From: Bolinopsis microptera
Lineage: Eukaryota; Ctenophora; Tentaculata; Lobata; Bolinopsidae
Assembly (NCBI RefSeq): GCF_026151205.1
Contig: NC_087072.1
Span: 6,000,084 to 6,064,083 of the forward strand
DNA: 64,000 bases
Direction: 5' to 3'
The position numbers and the translations under genes were made by a program. The notes beneath the pieces were generated by a model, which ran no database searches, had not been told where the DNA came from, and saw nothing but the letters and a program-made list of their open reading frames with translations. This document shows positions 46,559 through 57,800 of this stretch, piece after piece; the first letter of the stretch is position 1, and each line of letters begins with the position of its first letter.

Positions 46559-47552
46559 CAATAGAGAATTCACAGCCTCAGTCACCATCACAAAAGACCT
46601 CACAGACCTGATTATCAACCAGCAAAACACCCTTGAACATTACAACATGTCAATTCAAAATGACATTATAAAAAGTCTCAAGGCAATCAAGGAGAAACAC
46701 TTATTTACGGTTAGCAAATCAATAGAGGACAGTGTAAGAGATCCCAACCTAAAGAGATCTCTCCAGTTCATCAAAGAGAAAGGTTCAGGATGTTGGCTTA
46801 CTGCACTTCCATTGAAGAGATTTGGCTACTCCCTGAACAAGATTGAGTTCCGTGATGCTCTGTACTTGCGTTATGGTTGGGAGATCCCTAACACCCCATT
46901 TCACTGTGCTTGTGGAGAGAGAAATAATGTGAATCACACACTTATATGCAAGAAAGGTGGCTATGTTTCTATGAGACACAACAACATCCGCGATCTAAAT
47001 GCAGAGCTGCAGCGTGAAGTATGCAGAGATGTAGTGACTGAGCCAGCATTGATACCCCTTGATAATGAAGAAATTGTTGGTACCAATGCTGATAGAGCTG
47101 CACCTGATGTATCCTCACGAGGTCTCTGGAGCACATTTGAACGAACATTCTTTGATGTCTGTGTTACCCACCCCAACTCACCCACATATGACAAAAAAGA
47201 TATGGAACAGATCTATAAAGCTCATGAAATGAGGAAAATGAAAAAGTACAACAACAGAATCATCCAGGTGGAAAAAGGCACCTTTACCCCACTTATATAC
47301 TCAACAAATGGCGGATGGGGTCCACAAGCCACAAGATACCACAAGAGACTCGCTGAAAAACTATCCCAGAAGAGAGGAGAAGACTATGCGGCTATTATGT
47401 GTTACATGCGCACCAGGATTAGATTCTCAATCCTCAGGAGCACCCTGATAGCGGTCAGGGGTGAGAGAGGGAGACGGCAATCGTATACATTGCCAGTCAG
47501 TGTAACTTCGTTTAACTTGATACCTGCCACCATGGACTATGAATGTTTCTAG
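46559..47552 (+). pseudogene. Element B, C-terminal nuclease part
   Basis: Continues the B frame after insertion D and ends TAG at 47550-47552. It has a zinc motif C-x-C...H...C (FHCACGERNNVNHTLICKK), then SMRHNNIRDLNAEL, ADRAAPDVSSRG, FERTFFDVCVTHPN, VEKGTFTPLIYSTNGGWGP and ILRSTLIAVRG. The spacing of acidic residues resembles restriction-like endonucleases of early-branching LINEs. The frame is intact over this part. Confidence 0.78.
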
Positions 47553-47669
47553 ACACTATCCTTTTGATATTGAGATATTGGTATCTCAGATCACGTGTAC
47601 ATCGTTCCTTTTTTTTTATGACACAGTAATTTATTGACACTCACAGCTATAATTTTAATCATTGAATCA

Positions 47670-47951
47670 GTATTTTTATCTATTAACTTATTACATATTT
47701 GTGCTCTGCTTTAGCATCACTTGACTATTAAACTTATTAAAGTTCAGGCCATGACCTTATAGTCAGCCAATTGGCCATTGCTATATTATGTGTATATTGT
47801 TTGAATATTCTTTTCCTTGGAAAAGTATTCAAACAATATACACATAATATAGCAATGGCCAATTGGCTGACTATAAGGTTATGGCCTGAACTTTAATAGT
47901 CAAGTGATGCTAAAGCAGAGCACAAATATGTAATAAGTTAATAGATAAAAG
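47670..47951. repeat. Palindrome of about 280 bp at the 3' end of element B
   Basis: Arms of about 130-145 bases centred near 47818: the left arm reads ...TATTGTTTGAATATTCTTTTCC and the right arm GGAAAAGTATTCAAACAATA.... They match almost perfectly, with a 9-base insertion in the left arm and a few substitutions. The right arm ends exactly at the 13-bp target duplication, so it is the element's 3' end, and the left arm is an inverted copy of it. Confidence 0.93.
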
Positions 47952-47964
47952 TACGGAGCTGGTT

Positions 47965-48341
47965 TGTTCAGTATGAGCAGATCTGGTCTTAATGTGGTAT
48001 CAAACAGTAGATGCAGTAAAAGTAGCAGTAAAATGAAGAAAGTCCACAGTTCTTTTCTTCCGGAGAGGGTGAGACCATATTGGAACAAACTCCCCTCGGA
48101 TGTCAAGAATTGCGGGACTGTGTTAAGTTTTAAAATAAGATTAGAGGCTTTCAAAAAAGAGACTATATTAAACGGATCTGTAAATGATAGTTATTTTTGG
48201 TATGTTTCGGACGAAGTATTAGGAAAGATCGAGGGATTAAATTATGCTACTAATAAAGAGAAGCACAATGGATATCTTGTGTGTAATCCTCATGTTGCTA
48301 AAAACCGCTTTATCAACTTATATAGTAGTTTTGATTGTTAA
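47965..48341 (+). pseudogene. Element A, right part: CR1-like LINE ORF2 C-terminus
   Basis: Resumes the frame of 42395-42656 after the duplicated 13 bases. Contains MSRSGLNVVSNSRC, FLPERVRPYWNKLPSDV and SFKIRLEAFKKE, the R..PYWN.LP motif that ends CR1/Jockey-type ORF2 proteins, then stops TAA at about 48339. The 3' region includes TTTTATATAGGGTCATTGT (48371), also found at 62995. Confidence 0.85.
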
Positions 48342-48662
48342 GGGAATTTTTTGAATTCTTTAAGGGTTGATTTTATATAGGGTCATTGTTTGTTGTTTGG
48401 GGACCGGTTTTTGGTACCCGGCCAATGTTTACAAAAAAATATAATACATAACAATATAATTTTATTTAATATGCGTGAATATGAAAATTGAAAATGTTGA
48501 TTACGTCTATTCATTAAAAACAAAAACAGAAACTTTAAAAATTAAAACTTGTATATCATGATTTATTAACATATAGTGACAAATAATTTGATTTGATACG
48601 ACAGATGATCACACGCACTGTTTTATAAGCTACTTGGGGTTAATCCTGAGAGAATCCTGAGA
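48342..48662. other. 3' region of element A and AT-rich spacer
   Basis: Non-coding. Includes the presumed 3' UTR of the LINE and AT-rich sequence; no gene seen. Confidence 0.5.
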
Positions 48663-49019
48663 GTGAGGTGGTTCCATCGAGTAAGAAATGAAGATGTTTT
48701 AAGAAGGGCTTCAATAACTGCTCTTACTGACATAATAGCAACAAAACGGCTACGTTGGTTTGGACATGTCAGTAGAATGCCTGAAGATCGGTTACCTAAC
48801 TATCTACTTGAATGGAAACCCAAGCATGGGAAACGATCAAGAGGCAGGCCTAGGAAGAGCTTAAATGATGTATTTATTGAAGATGCTGAGCAGAGATTGG
48901 ATCGTAATGGACTCACGATTGATTGTATGAGAAGATTGGCTGCAGATCGAAAAGGATGGAGAAATATTACCCGCCGAAGTTGTATAATACAAAGTAATGA
49001 CGCAGATGACGCAGACTAA
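48663..49019 (+). pseudogene. LINE ORF2 C-terminal fragment (RTE-like)
   Basis: Reads RASITALTDIIATKRLRWFGH, VSRMPEDRLPNYLLEW, KRSRGRPRKSLNDV and RLAADRKGWRN, ending in an acidic tail. RWFGH..RMP, RGRP and DR..WR are the closing motifs of RTE-type LINE proteins. The RT itself is absent (5' truncation); the first codon given is not a real start. Confidence 0.78.
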
Positions 49020-49221
49020 TCCTTTTGGATGGAGATCTCGCCATGTAACATGTATGTATGGGGTTAAAACAAAAAAGAATGACTGAGCCCATGTCTTATC
49101 AGCACCTGCTAGCGCTATCTATATGATGCTATTAATATGACAGTGAATGGGCAGTGAAAAAAGTGGCATATGGTTGATAGTGACTAGTGTGCTAACCGTC
49201 TGGTTTTATTTATTCCTTAGT

Positions 49222-49938
49222 TTATTCTCGGTAGTTGATTTGTTGTGTGCCTGATCTTGTCGATTTACGTAGCCCGGGTAAATTATGTAACAGAAAAGGT
49301 GGCCATTCTTCATCGTTTCCTGAGCTTTGTAGTTCTATCATTACACGCTTCGCTGATTTCTTATATATGCTTATTGAGAAAATGCTAGATGGGCAAGTTA
49401 TGCGACTAATGTTGTGCTCGGTAATAGCTAATATAGGACCTTTATACAGAACACTAGCGCGTAGATCTGGTTGAGAGTACGTTGTTAGCCAGTCGATATT
49501 GTCGTCATAAGACGTGCCATACTTTGGTATATCGGGAGGAAATAAGTCTTTTATCGACGACGGCAGAAGGCCAGGCATGTAAGTTATCTTGTGCATCAGA
49601 GTCAGAGCATTTTTTATGATGACCCCGTGTACAGATAATATTTCGTACTCTTTATACGTAGTTTTAGTATGATCCGGAAGCTTACCGTCCTTGTAATAGT
49701 AATTCACGTAGCCCGGCATAACTGCTCGTATTCCCTGCTTTTGTTTAGTGAACAGTGATTCAATATGGGATTTTGCAGCAAAGCCCCAAACTAGTGAACA
49801 GAAATTTAAGTGAGATTGTACAAAACTTTGGAAGATCTGTAAGCGTGCTTTGATTGGTAATTTGCGTTTTATTTTGAACATAATACCTATAAACCGTGAC
49901 ATTTTTGTTTTGACGGCTCGTAGTAGTGGAAAGTATGT
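49222..49938 (-). pseudogene. LINE ORF2 C-terminal fragment on minus strand
   Basis: Reads LPIKARLQIFQSFVQSHLNF, CSLVWGFAAKSHIESLF, KQKQGIRAVMPGYVNYYYKD, EYEILSVHGVIIKNAL and KKSAKRVMIELQSSGNDEEW. This is the post-RT region of a Jockey/I-like LINE, uninterrupted for about 235 codons. The RT domain is missing because the copy is 5'-truncated at about 49938. It differs from the nearby plus-strand LINEs. Confidence 0.8.
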
Positions 49939-51546
49939 AAATTAGATTCATTTTAACATATTAACTTGGTTGTTTAGGCCAACAGATTTAAGATAATTTT
50001 TAAACTTTAGTAGATATATTTTTGATGATGTGTGATGATGTTTGTGTCATTATATTTTGATTTGATTTGATTTGATTTACTTCCAAGTACAGTTGAAGAC
50101 GTAATAGAGAGAAAATATACAGTCGCTCAACCACACATAACTTCTCAGTACTGCTTTTAATTATCATTAGTATTAGTATTAGGTACCACTCTTATGTATT
50201 GATGTGGTTCAAGCAAGGCTGGTAGTTACTTCAAGGTGTTGTTTTTTTTGCATAATGTGAGCATTGGGTTTTTTATACAGATTGTTACTCTGATTTTTCA
50301 TGACCTTATAAATTTATTGATTTCTTTATCGACTCTTATTTTTGAGGGTGTTTGTTTTAACTTAAATATTTGGACAGAAACTATTTTTGAATCTATGTGT
50401 ATATATTGTTGGAATCAGCACTCATTGTGGGTTTGTATAAAGAACATGTGCTCACAATTACAATCTCATGCTAGTTGACATTATTCTTGGTGCCACACCC
50501 ACATTGCTTAAAGATATTCTGGGCAGAACCTTGATATTTGTTTTGGGACATAGATGATAGTATAGAGATTTAAACTAATTTTTGGTAGCAATCGCCAATG
50601 GATCGTTATCAGTGTACTGTGCTCTGCCAATTGCATCACATGATTTGATTGAATGTACAAGGGGTCTTATACTATCGCTGTGTTTTAAAGTTGGGAGTTG
50701 TTGCCTTGCAGATGGCATACTGTATCATACTATCGGAGGATTCCATCGCCAAAATTTGAAAATTCGACTATTTTAGACCACGCTGTCGCCCATTCAATAT
50801 TAAAACATCTATATTGATCTCTTTGAACATGCTGAACGCCTAATTTTTATAGAGACAGTAGATTATTAAATGTTGCATCAGATCTGGAAAAATGAGACAA
50901 AACTGATGAGAAATGACGAAATTATCAAGCATTTTGTGTATCTCGTTAACAAATTTGATTGGGTAATTATGAGACACCATGACACAACACCTTAATTGGG
51001 CAGCCTTAACAATTCCCATAATGTTTAACGGGTTGGTTAACGGGGTCACCTTATCACGTGATAAAGTAAGCCAATCACATGTAATGAATAAACTGGTCAT
51101 GCCTCATATCTCGGTCATCTGAGAAGCTACAATCAACTCTCGTTTTTTTCAGGACAAATGTAATTGGAATGGTCAAACACAATTCAATAAAATTTGGCTT
51201 GATACTGTTAGTTCAATGAATCAATGACACACGTTGATAGTTGAAAGGAGATAAGTCAATAGATATACAAAGACCCCACGGCTAACAGAGACATCATATA
51301 TATATAACATACTCCTGAAATATAAGGAGTTAACTCACATTCTAATATAGATACAAACATATAAAATATAATAGGAGAATATAAAGTTCACAGATACGAC
51401 TCTCCAAACTATCAAATAAATGCGATAAGATAAGATAAGATTTATTATTATATATTCCTTATCATTTTACATACATTGTATGACTGTACAATTTACATCA
51501 AATAATTTCCAAACTATTTTCAAATAACGAGAACTATCCTTTTTAG
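49939..51546. other. No gene recognised; LINE-end and dispersed repeats
   Basis: Contains TTGAT-type tandem words (50056-50082) and a copy (50619) of the TGTGCTCTGCCAATTGCATC family. The remainder is AT-rich. An upstream non-coding exon of RPL37A may lie in the right part but cannot be located. Confidence 0.5.
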
Positions 51547-51555
51547 CTCCTCAAG

Positions 51556-51834
51556 ATGGCAAAGAGGACCAAGAAGGTTGGAATCACTGGAAAGTACGGT
51601 ACAAGATATGGTGCTTCTCTTCGTAAAATGATAAAGAAGATTGAGATCTCCCAGCACTCTAAGTACACTTGTATGTTCTGCGGTAAAGACGCAATGAAGA
51701 GAACGTGTGTCGGAATCTGGTCCTGTAAAGCATGCAGAAAAACTGTTGCTGGAGGTGCCTATGCTGTCAGTACTACAGCTGCTGCTACAGTAAGATCAGC
51801 CATCAGAAGATTGAGGGAAATGCAGGATGTGTAA
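51556..51834 (+). CDS. RPL37A: Ribosomal protein eL43 (RPL37A), copy 1
   Basis: 92-residue protein of the large ribosomal subunit, full family length. It has the basic N-terminus [19 protein letters not shown] and a zinc ribbon [22 protein letters not shown] (two CxxC pairs). The coding exon is entered by an acceptor nine bases before the ATG (CTTTTTAG|CTCCTCAAG), so an upstream 5' UTR exon or a trans-spliced leader is expected. The protein is identical to copy 2; the coding DNA differs by one silent change that I noticed (ACT versus ACC). The region of identity runs from the acceptor to about 40 bases past the stop. Confidence 0.96.
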   Translation: MAKRTKKVGITGKYGTRYGASLRKMIKKIEISQHSKYTCMFCGKDAMKRTCVGIWSCKACRKTVAGGAYAVSTTAAATVRSAIRRLREMQDV

Positions 51835-53128
51835 TTTATTATAATACACTAAATTTTTAGTACATCTTTATTCAAGTGTGTTTTATTCTATAACCGTATT
51901 GCCTCTTCACAGTGGACCAGAATAGGGGGGCAAGCTATATTAGACATGTTAGTACCATCCAAATATGTCTGAAAGGTGTTCTATAGACTGCTTTGGCCCA
52001 AAAAAACGATCTAAACCAATTTCAAGACCCTACTTAACACAAAAACTGAGAAAATTGGGGAATTTTGAATTATGCTCCTTGAATTTTTAGCCCAAAAATT
52101 CAAAATTTCTTACATAAGCCACAAAACCAGTTTTGAGATGCTTTACTTGTAGCTGAACGTTTCCAGGACTTGTATTTAAAATTTCATCAAGGTTGAACAA
52201 AAGATGGCCGAGTTATAACAAAAATATGTATGCCCATATTTGGGCACAAGCCCCAAATAACATAGTTTTAGCCAATAAATTGGTAAAAAATCGGCATTTT
52301 AAAAAAATGCCCACAAATGACCAAGACAATTTTTTTGTATGTTGTAGGGAATCCTCTAAGCTTTCAAATGGTACCAAGGAATAGGGCGGCAGCCAGCAAA
52401 GGCCGGTAATTTAACTATTTTTGGGCTGGAAGGCCAAAGATTTGCCTAAAAATGGGGCAAAAATTCAGGCTCATGTCAAAAATCAGCTAAATTAGATAGC
52501 CTATTAAGGTTTTTTCCAATAAATTAAGGTTTGAGAGTTGTTTGGAGACATAAAAGGAGTCAATTTACTTTATATAATCTTATTTAAGAAACAGAGTAAG
52601 AGCTATTTTTCACTGCCAAAAAGAAACAAAATCATTTTTGAAAAATCGCAAATTTCGCGGCCGCGTAGCAGTTAAACCATATGGAATTTTTAATTTCGGT
52701 TTTTTGCATTCTATAGGGAAACAATTTTCCTATCAGATTATTTAAAATACATCCTAAACTGACAAACTCATTTTTGGACCTAATATAGCCTGGTGGCCCA
52801 CTGTGCTCTTGTACGAATAATCCGAAAGTTCTCCCCACAAATGCCCATATTCTTAAATTTAATTTGGAAACAGAATTAGTTCAATCATCAGAACTAAGGT
52901 AGAGCTTTTATTTGTGCTAGTGTGAAAATTCTTATTAAAGCACTAGAACAGTAGCACATATCTGATTGACTGCTTTAATGTAAGATTGGGAAGATTTGCC
53001 TACAATTGTTTCACACTAGTCAAGGATTTTCTTCAAGTTAGATGTGGCAAATATAGATTATAGAGGACATACATGTATTTAAAATTCTTTAAAATCAACC
53101 TCGTTTATGTAACCATGTTTCTTTGTAG
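51835..53128. other. Spacer between the two RPL37A copies; no gene
   Basis: No coding similarity or structured repeat recognised. A/T-rich with several CAAAAATT-like words. It would be intron if the two terminal exons share a first exon. Confidence 0.5.
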
Positions 53129-53137
53129 CTCCTCAAG

Positions 53138-53416
53138 ATGGCAAAGAGGACCAAGAAGGTTGGAATCACCGGAAAGTACGGTACAAGATATGGTGCTTCT
53201 CTTCGTAAAATGATAAAGAAGATTGAGATCTCCCAGCACTCTAAGTACACTTGTATGTTCTGCGGTAAAGACGCAATGAAGAGAACGTGTGTCGGAATCT
53301 GGTCCTGTAAAGCATGCAGAAAAACTGTTGCTGGAGGTGCCTATGCTGTCAGTACTACAGCTGCTGCTACAGTAAGATCAGCCATCAGAAGATTGAGGGA
53401 AATGCAGGATGTGTAA
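53138..53416 (+). CDS. RPL37A: Ribosomal protein eL43 (RPL37A), copy 2
   Basis: Encodes exactly the same 92 residues as 51556-51834. It also has an acceptor nine bases before the ATG (TTTGTAG|CTCCTCAAG). Sequences before the acceptor and after about 53455 are unrelated to those of copy 1. This is consistent with either two genes kept identical by gene conversion, two alternative terminal exons of one gene, or a retrocopy of a trans-spliced mRNA. Both frames are intact, so either could supply the ribosome. Confidence 0.95.
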   Translation: MAKRTKKVGITGKYGTRYGASLRKMIKKIEISQHSKYTCMFCGKDAMKRTCVGIWSCKACRKTVAGGAYAVSTTAAATVRSAIRRLREMQDV

Positions 53417-53654
53417 TTTATTATAATACACTAAATTTTTAGTATATCGTAAATCAAACTTGTTTTATTTCGTATTTATCTTGAGTCTTCTAGCCGAAAT
53501 GATCCAGAGATTCTGTAGATGCTCATATTCTTAAACTAATGTGGCGACATCTTGTACTCGTTCAAATACAACTTTAAGTTTAACAGTACTGCTGTCTGCT
53601 ATGTTTTCTATATTTTTCACCTAACATAAACTTCTTAAAGCTATCGTACACATC

Positions 53655-54395
53655 ATGTCACGGAGGGTCTTGTTCTTGTTCGATGTTGACGGTACTCTCA
53701 CAGCTCCCAGAGCTGTCATCACGAACAAGATGCTGGATTTCATGACAGATCTGAGTAAGAGAACTACTGTTGGTATTGTCGGGGGATCCGATGAGGCTAA
53801 AATAGTTGAGCAACTTGATGGACACATTGAGCTTGCAACTTATCTCTTTTCGGAAAATGGGCTTGTGGCAAAAAAGGGCGAAAAATTGATTGGAAAAACA
53901 AGTATAATAGATAAGATAGGCAATGATAAACTCCAAGATTTTATAAACTTTTGCCTGTCCTACATGTCAAAATTGAAACTTCCTTGCAAACGTGGTACCT
54001 TCATCGAGTTCAGGAATGGTATGATAAATATTTGCCCTGTTGGCAGAGCCTGCTCAGTGGAAGAACGCAAAGAATTCTTCGAATACGACCATGTCCACAA
54101 GCTGAGAGAACAATTTGTTACAGCTTTAAAAAACCAGTTTCCTGATCTAGAAATGAAGTACAGTATTGGAGGTCAAATCAGTTTCGATTGTTTTCCTATA
54201 GGCTGGGACAAAACTTACTGCCTTCAGTACATCGAAAAAGAATTTGATGACATATATTTTTATGGTGACAAAACTTATGAAAGTGGCAATGACTATGAGA
54301 TATTCATTGATTCTAGAGTGCAAGGAAGGACAGTTACAGGACCTGATAATACCTTAGAACAAGTCACAGCTGATCTTACAAGACTTGGTCTTTAG
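53655..54395 (+). CDS. PMM2: Phosphomannomutase (PMM2-like), intronless
   Basis: 246 residues, the same length as human PMM2. Cytosolic HAD-superfamily enzyme converting mannose 6-phosphate to mannose 1-phosphate for GDP-mannose and N-glycan synthesis. HAD motif I FDVDGTLTAPR carries the nucleophile D10 and acid D12. Further motifs are GIVGGSDEAKI, FSENGLVA, KRGTFIEFRNGMINI.P.GR (sugar-phosphate binding), SIGGQISFDCFP.GWDK and FYGDKTYESGNDYEIF (metal site). The first ATG gives the expected N-terminus. There are no introns, unusual for this gene in animals, so an ancestral retrocopy is possible; the gene looks fully functional. It lies 0.24 kb after RPL37A copy 2 and 0.47 kb before UBE2V, all on plus. 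Confidence 0.96.
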   Translation: MSRRVLFLFDVDGTLTAPRAVITNKMLDFMTDLSKRTTVGIVGGSDEAKIVEQLDGHIELATYLFSENGLVAKKGEKLIGKTSIIDKIGNDKLQDFINFCLSYMSKLKLPCKRGTFIEFRNGMINICPVGRACSVEERKEFFEYDHVHKLREQFVTALKNQFPDLEMKYSIGGQISFDCFPIGWDKTYCLQYIEKEFDDIYFYGDKTYESGNDYEIFIDSRVQGRTVTGPDNTLEQVTADLTRLGL

Positions 54396-54860
54396 TTCGT
54401 TTAATTTTGGAATTATTTGTCACGTTTAAGATTTTGATGTTTGGATAAAATTGTCTTTTAATATCACTTTTCGAGTGGTTATGTTTATATTAAAATTGTG
54501 TTCTTTTATGGGAATCAGATGTAAGAAGTATTTAATTTTAAATTGTACATTTTGCTTATGTATTTCGGTTCATACCAACTGTGTCCAGTATGTATACATT
54601 TGTTGCTGAGATTTCCGCGTGGTATAATTGAAATTTAAGGTCTAGTCTTTATCTTATGGAGTTATGGCCAAGGCAAATCTAGATATTGATATATATCAAA
54701 TCTAGGCATGGAAAGTGGGTAATTCCGGTGTATTTAAGCTTAGTTCTAACCTCCTGAGAACGTTTCAAACTTGATCCATATTATCATTTTCAAAGTTAAC
54801 TGTCATTATTTCAATATGTTGCTTTTTATAGCTAAAAGAACTAGATCGTACCGACATAGA

Positions 54861-57800
54861 ATGACAGAAAGTGAGTACTGAATAATCTTGCCACATTAAC
54901 CAACCTCCGATACAGCTCTTATTTTGAACTTTATTTTTTAATCAAGGGCTCTCAAACTAGTTGTTATTCTAACTTTTTAAAAGTTTAACAGAGTACACGA
55001 ATATCATCGAAAGATTTACTATCCGTTTAACGTACCTCAATCTTACAATACCGTTTCTGTCGAAGCTGAAACCAGAATAGTCCCAATAGTCGGATTATGA
55101 CAATTGATAATCTAACAAGGGTTTTTGATTATTCAGTTCCCCGGAACTTCAAGCTGCTGCAGGAGCTGGAAGATGGTGAGAAGGGTGTAGGTGACGGGTC
55201 TCTCTCCTGGGGACTTGAGAAGGATGACGACATGTCACTTACACACTGGAACGCCACCATCATTGGACCTCCTAGGGTGATTTTAGAAATAATCTAACTT
55301 TACCAGAATTCACTCAATCAACATGAAATAATTTTTATTGTATGGTTTAAATATTGCCACCTCTATTGTTCGAGGAGCAGAATAGTTACACTCGTATTGA
55401 TGTCGAATGTCAAGCTTTCTACATTTACCATGTACTCTACACTCTCATATTGTCGTACTAGATATATAACGGATAGCGGATAGTATGTATTATATAGTAT
55501 ATAAGTATAGACTGCATAGTAGATAGTATGTATTATATAGTATATAGTAAGACTGCATCGTAGACTAGTATGTATTATATAGTATATAGTATAGACTGCA
55601 TAGAATAGCTAGTATGTAGGTTATATAGTAGATTAGTATAGACTGCATAGTAGATAGTATTTATTATATAGTTATATAGTATATAGTATAGACTGCATAG
55701 TAGATAGTATGTATTATATAGTATATAGTATAGACTGCATAGTAGATAGTATGTATTATATAGTATATAGTATAGACTGCATAGTAGATAGTATGTATTA
55801 TATAGTAGATAGTATAGACTGCATAGTAGATAGTATGTATTATATAGTATATAGTATAGACTGCATAGTAGATAGTATGTATTATATAGTATATAGTATA
55901 GACTGCATAGTAGATAGTATGTATTATATAGTATATAGTATAGACTGCATAGTAGATAGTATACTAGTGTTACTGCATCTTTTGTGAGTGTATAATATGA
56001 CGTAATTATCTTGTGGTAGCGCCGCCACATTCTCATAGTCAAATCTGTGTTACTGTCATGTTGTAACGTTGCCACGTCATGTTTAATTCGATTCGGCGCT
56101 ACAAGTTCCACATTCATCATGCACATGTTCTATAACGTCCAACCATTTTTCAGTGTCCGTTTGAGAACAGAATATACCAGCTGCACATTGAGGCTGGACC
56201 AGACTACCCCAGTACCGCTCCAAAGATCAGATTCAGGACCCGGATAATTGTAAACTTCGTGACCTCTTCCGGCCAGGTCAGCTAATTTGTGGTTTTAATG
56301 GGTTTACTTTAATCCTGTCGGGTCCCTTTTTCTGTCGAATTGTTTCTAAAAATTTAAATTTGATCTTCATGTGCTGCTTCCTCTGCAAAAATCATAACCA
56401 TTAGCATTGAGTTCAATCGCGACTCCAACCAAAATACTTAGTATAGTATTAACTTACGTACCAACGTATTCTGGACTTGTGAAGTCCCAGTTAATTTGAA
56501 GAAAGGGGACAATTTATTGAATACTATTCTCTTATAGGTGTTCAAAGAACCAATGCTCTAAAGAACTTTGAGCCATCTGCCCTCCTCTCTGTAAAAGTTA
56601 TTTAGAGGGGAAACTTAACTACTTGTTACCGGTTCCGAGATATGATGTTAATCAAAGGCTCAGCTCTTGTTTCGCAGTCGACAGTTTTTAAAGCTTTGTC
56701 TATGTCTTTTCAATGACTTCTTTTAATAGAATCACAATAGTTTGACGTCTAAGGAAAGGTGTTATCTTTACTTGACGAGCGTTAGATATTTGTAAACCGC
56801 TGCTACTTTTGTAGTCATTCTAGCCGATAAAGGGGAATTTTTTAGCAAATACTTGAAACAACACGTAGGTGGGAGAATGGGAGATTCGACAACACCTTTC
56901 TCTTGTCTAGAACAACCGTCGGGGGATTTTATTTATCAAACAATAGAAATTACCGATATAACCTCTACCATCTGTTTCACACCTTGTCAAAAGATGGACA
57001 CTTTTGCCAGGATAACGCCCCTATTTGTGGGTATAAAAGAGTCTGATCAAAGCTTGGACCACATTCGACAAAGCCACAACTCCAAGAACAAAACTACAGA
57101 AGAACAAAGATGATCCTGTTTGCAGTAGCTCTGATAGCTGTCACCGCAGCTCAGAACCAAGTTAACCCGGATATAGTCTACAAGTACACTGATGCCTACC
57201 AACTCATCTGGAGAGATTCAGGCTCTGAAGCTGACATGGACGGAGCTGCGTGGAGAGCTCAGAACTACCAGTCCGAATTCTGCTCTCTTGGGGATGTCGT
57301 TACTGGACACCATGGCTCACCCAATTCTAAAGCAGTCTTAGTCTCAAAGAGGAAATCAGATGCTCTAGTCAACCCTTCCAGTTTCTCTCTGGTGTGGAAC
57401 GATGCTGGAAGTGGTGCCCATTCTGATGTTGCTTTCTACAAGATGAACGCTCCGTCTGGATACACCTGTCTTGGAGGAGTTGCAGTGAACAGCCACTCTA
57501 CCAAGCCTGACTCCAGTAAGTACTGCTGTGTAAAGAACGAATATGTTGTACGGGCAGACACAGTACACACATGGAACGACCGGGGCTCAGGTGCTAATTC
57601 TGATCTTAGTTTGTGGACTATCATCAGGGCTGGCGGAGACGCTTATGGACTTGATGCCGGAACGTTTGTCGGTGTCTCAGGATACTCCAAGCCATCGTCC
57701 TCTGCTGCTAACCTCCTCAAAGCTGACGGAAGCAAAGTTAGGGATGTGTGGAGTCTACCTACTGGTGAGGACAAACCACTGAACTTGTACGAAATGGGAC

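Larger units (their letters stand above)
42657..47951 (+). mobile_element. Element B: RT element with C-terminal restriction-like nuclease, inserted into element A
   Basis: 5'-truncated retroelement flanked by the perfect 13-bp duplication TACGGAGCTGGTT. Its coding parts are 42657-42932, 44826-45628 and 46559-47552, separated by nested insertions C and D. Motifs are LIPLDK and PGVRPIG (RT start), VDADN joined across insertion C to AFNRLNREAAL, EEGSTQGDVAAMAFYALG, WYADDSS and HGGLGISNP. The last part has CACGER...H...C and APDVSSRG...FFDVCVTHPN, consistent with a zinc motif plus a PD-(D/E)XK-type nuclease. Target duplication and 5' truncation indicate target-primed insertion. The 3' end is a long palindrome. 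Confidence 0.8.

Noticed and set aside
55575..56126. Repetitive open frames on both strands
   Set aside because: They only translate the 42-bp tandem repeat of UBE2V intron 2.
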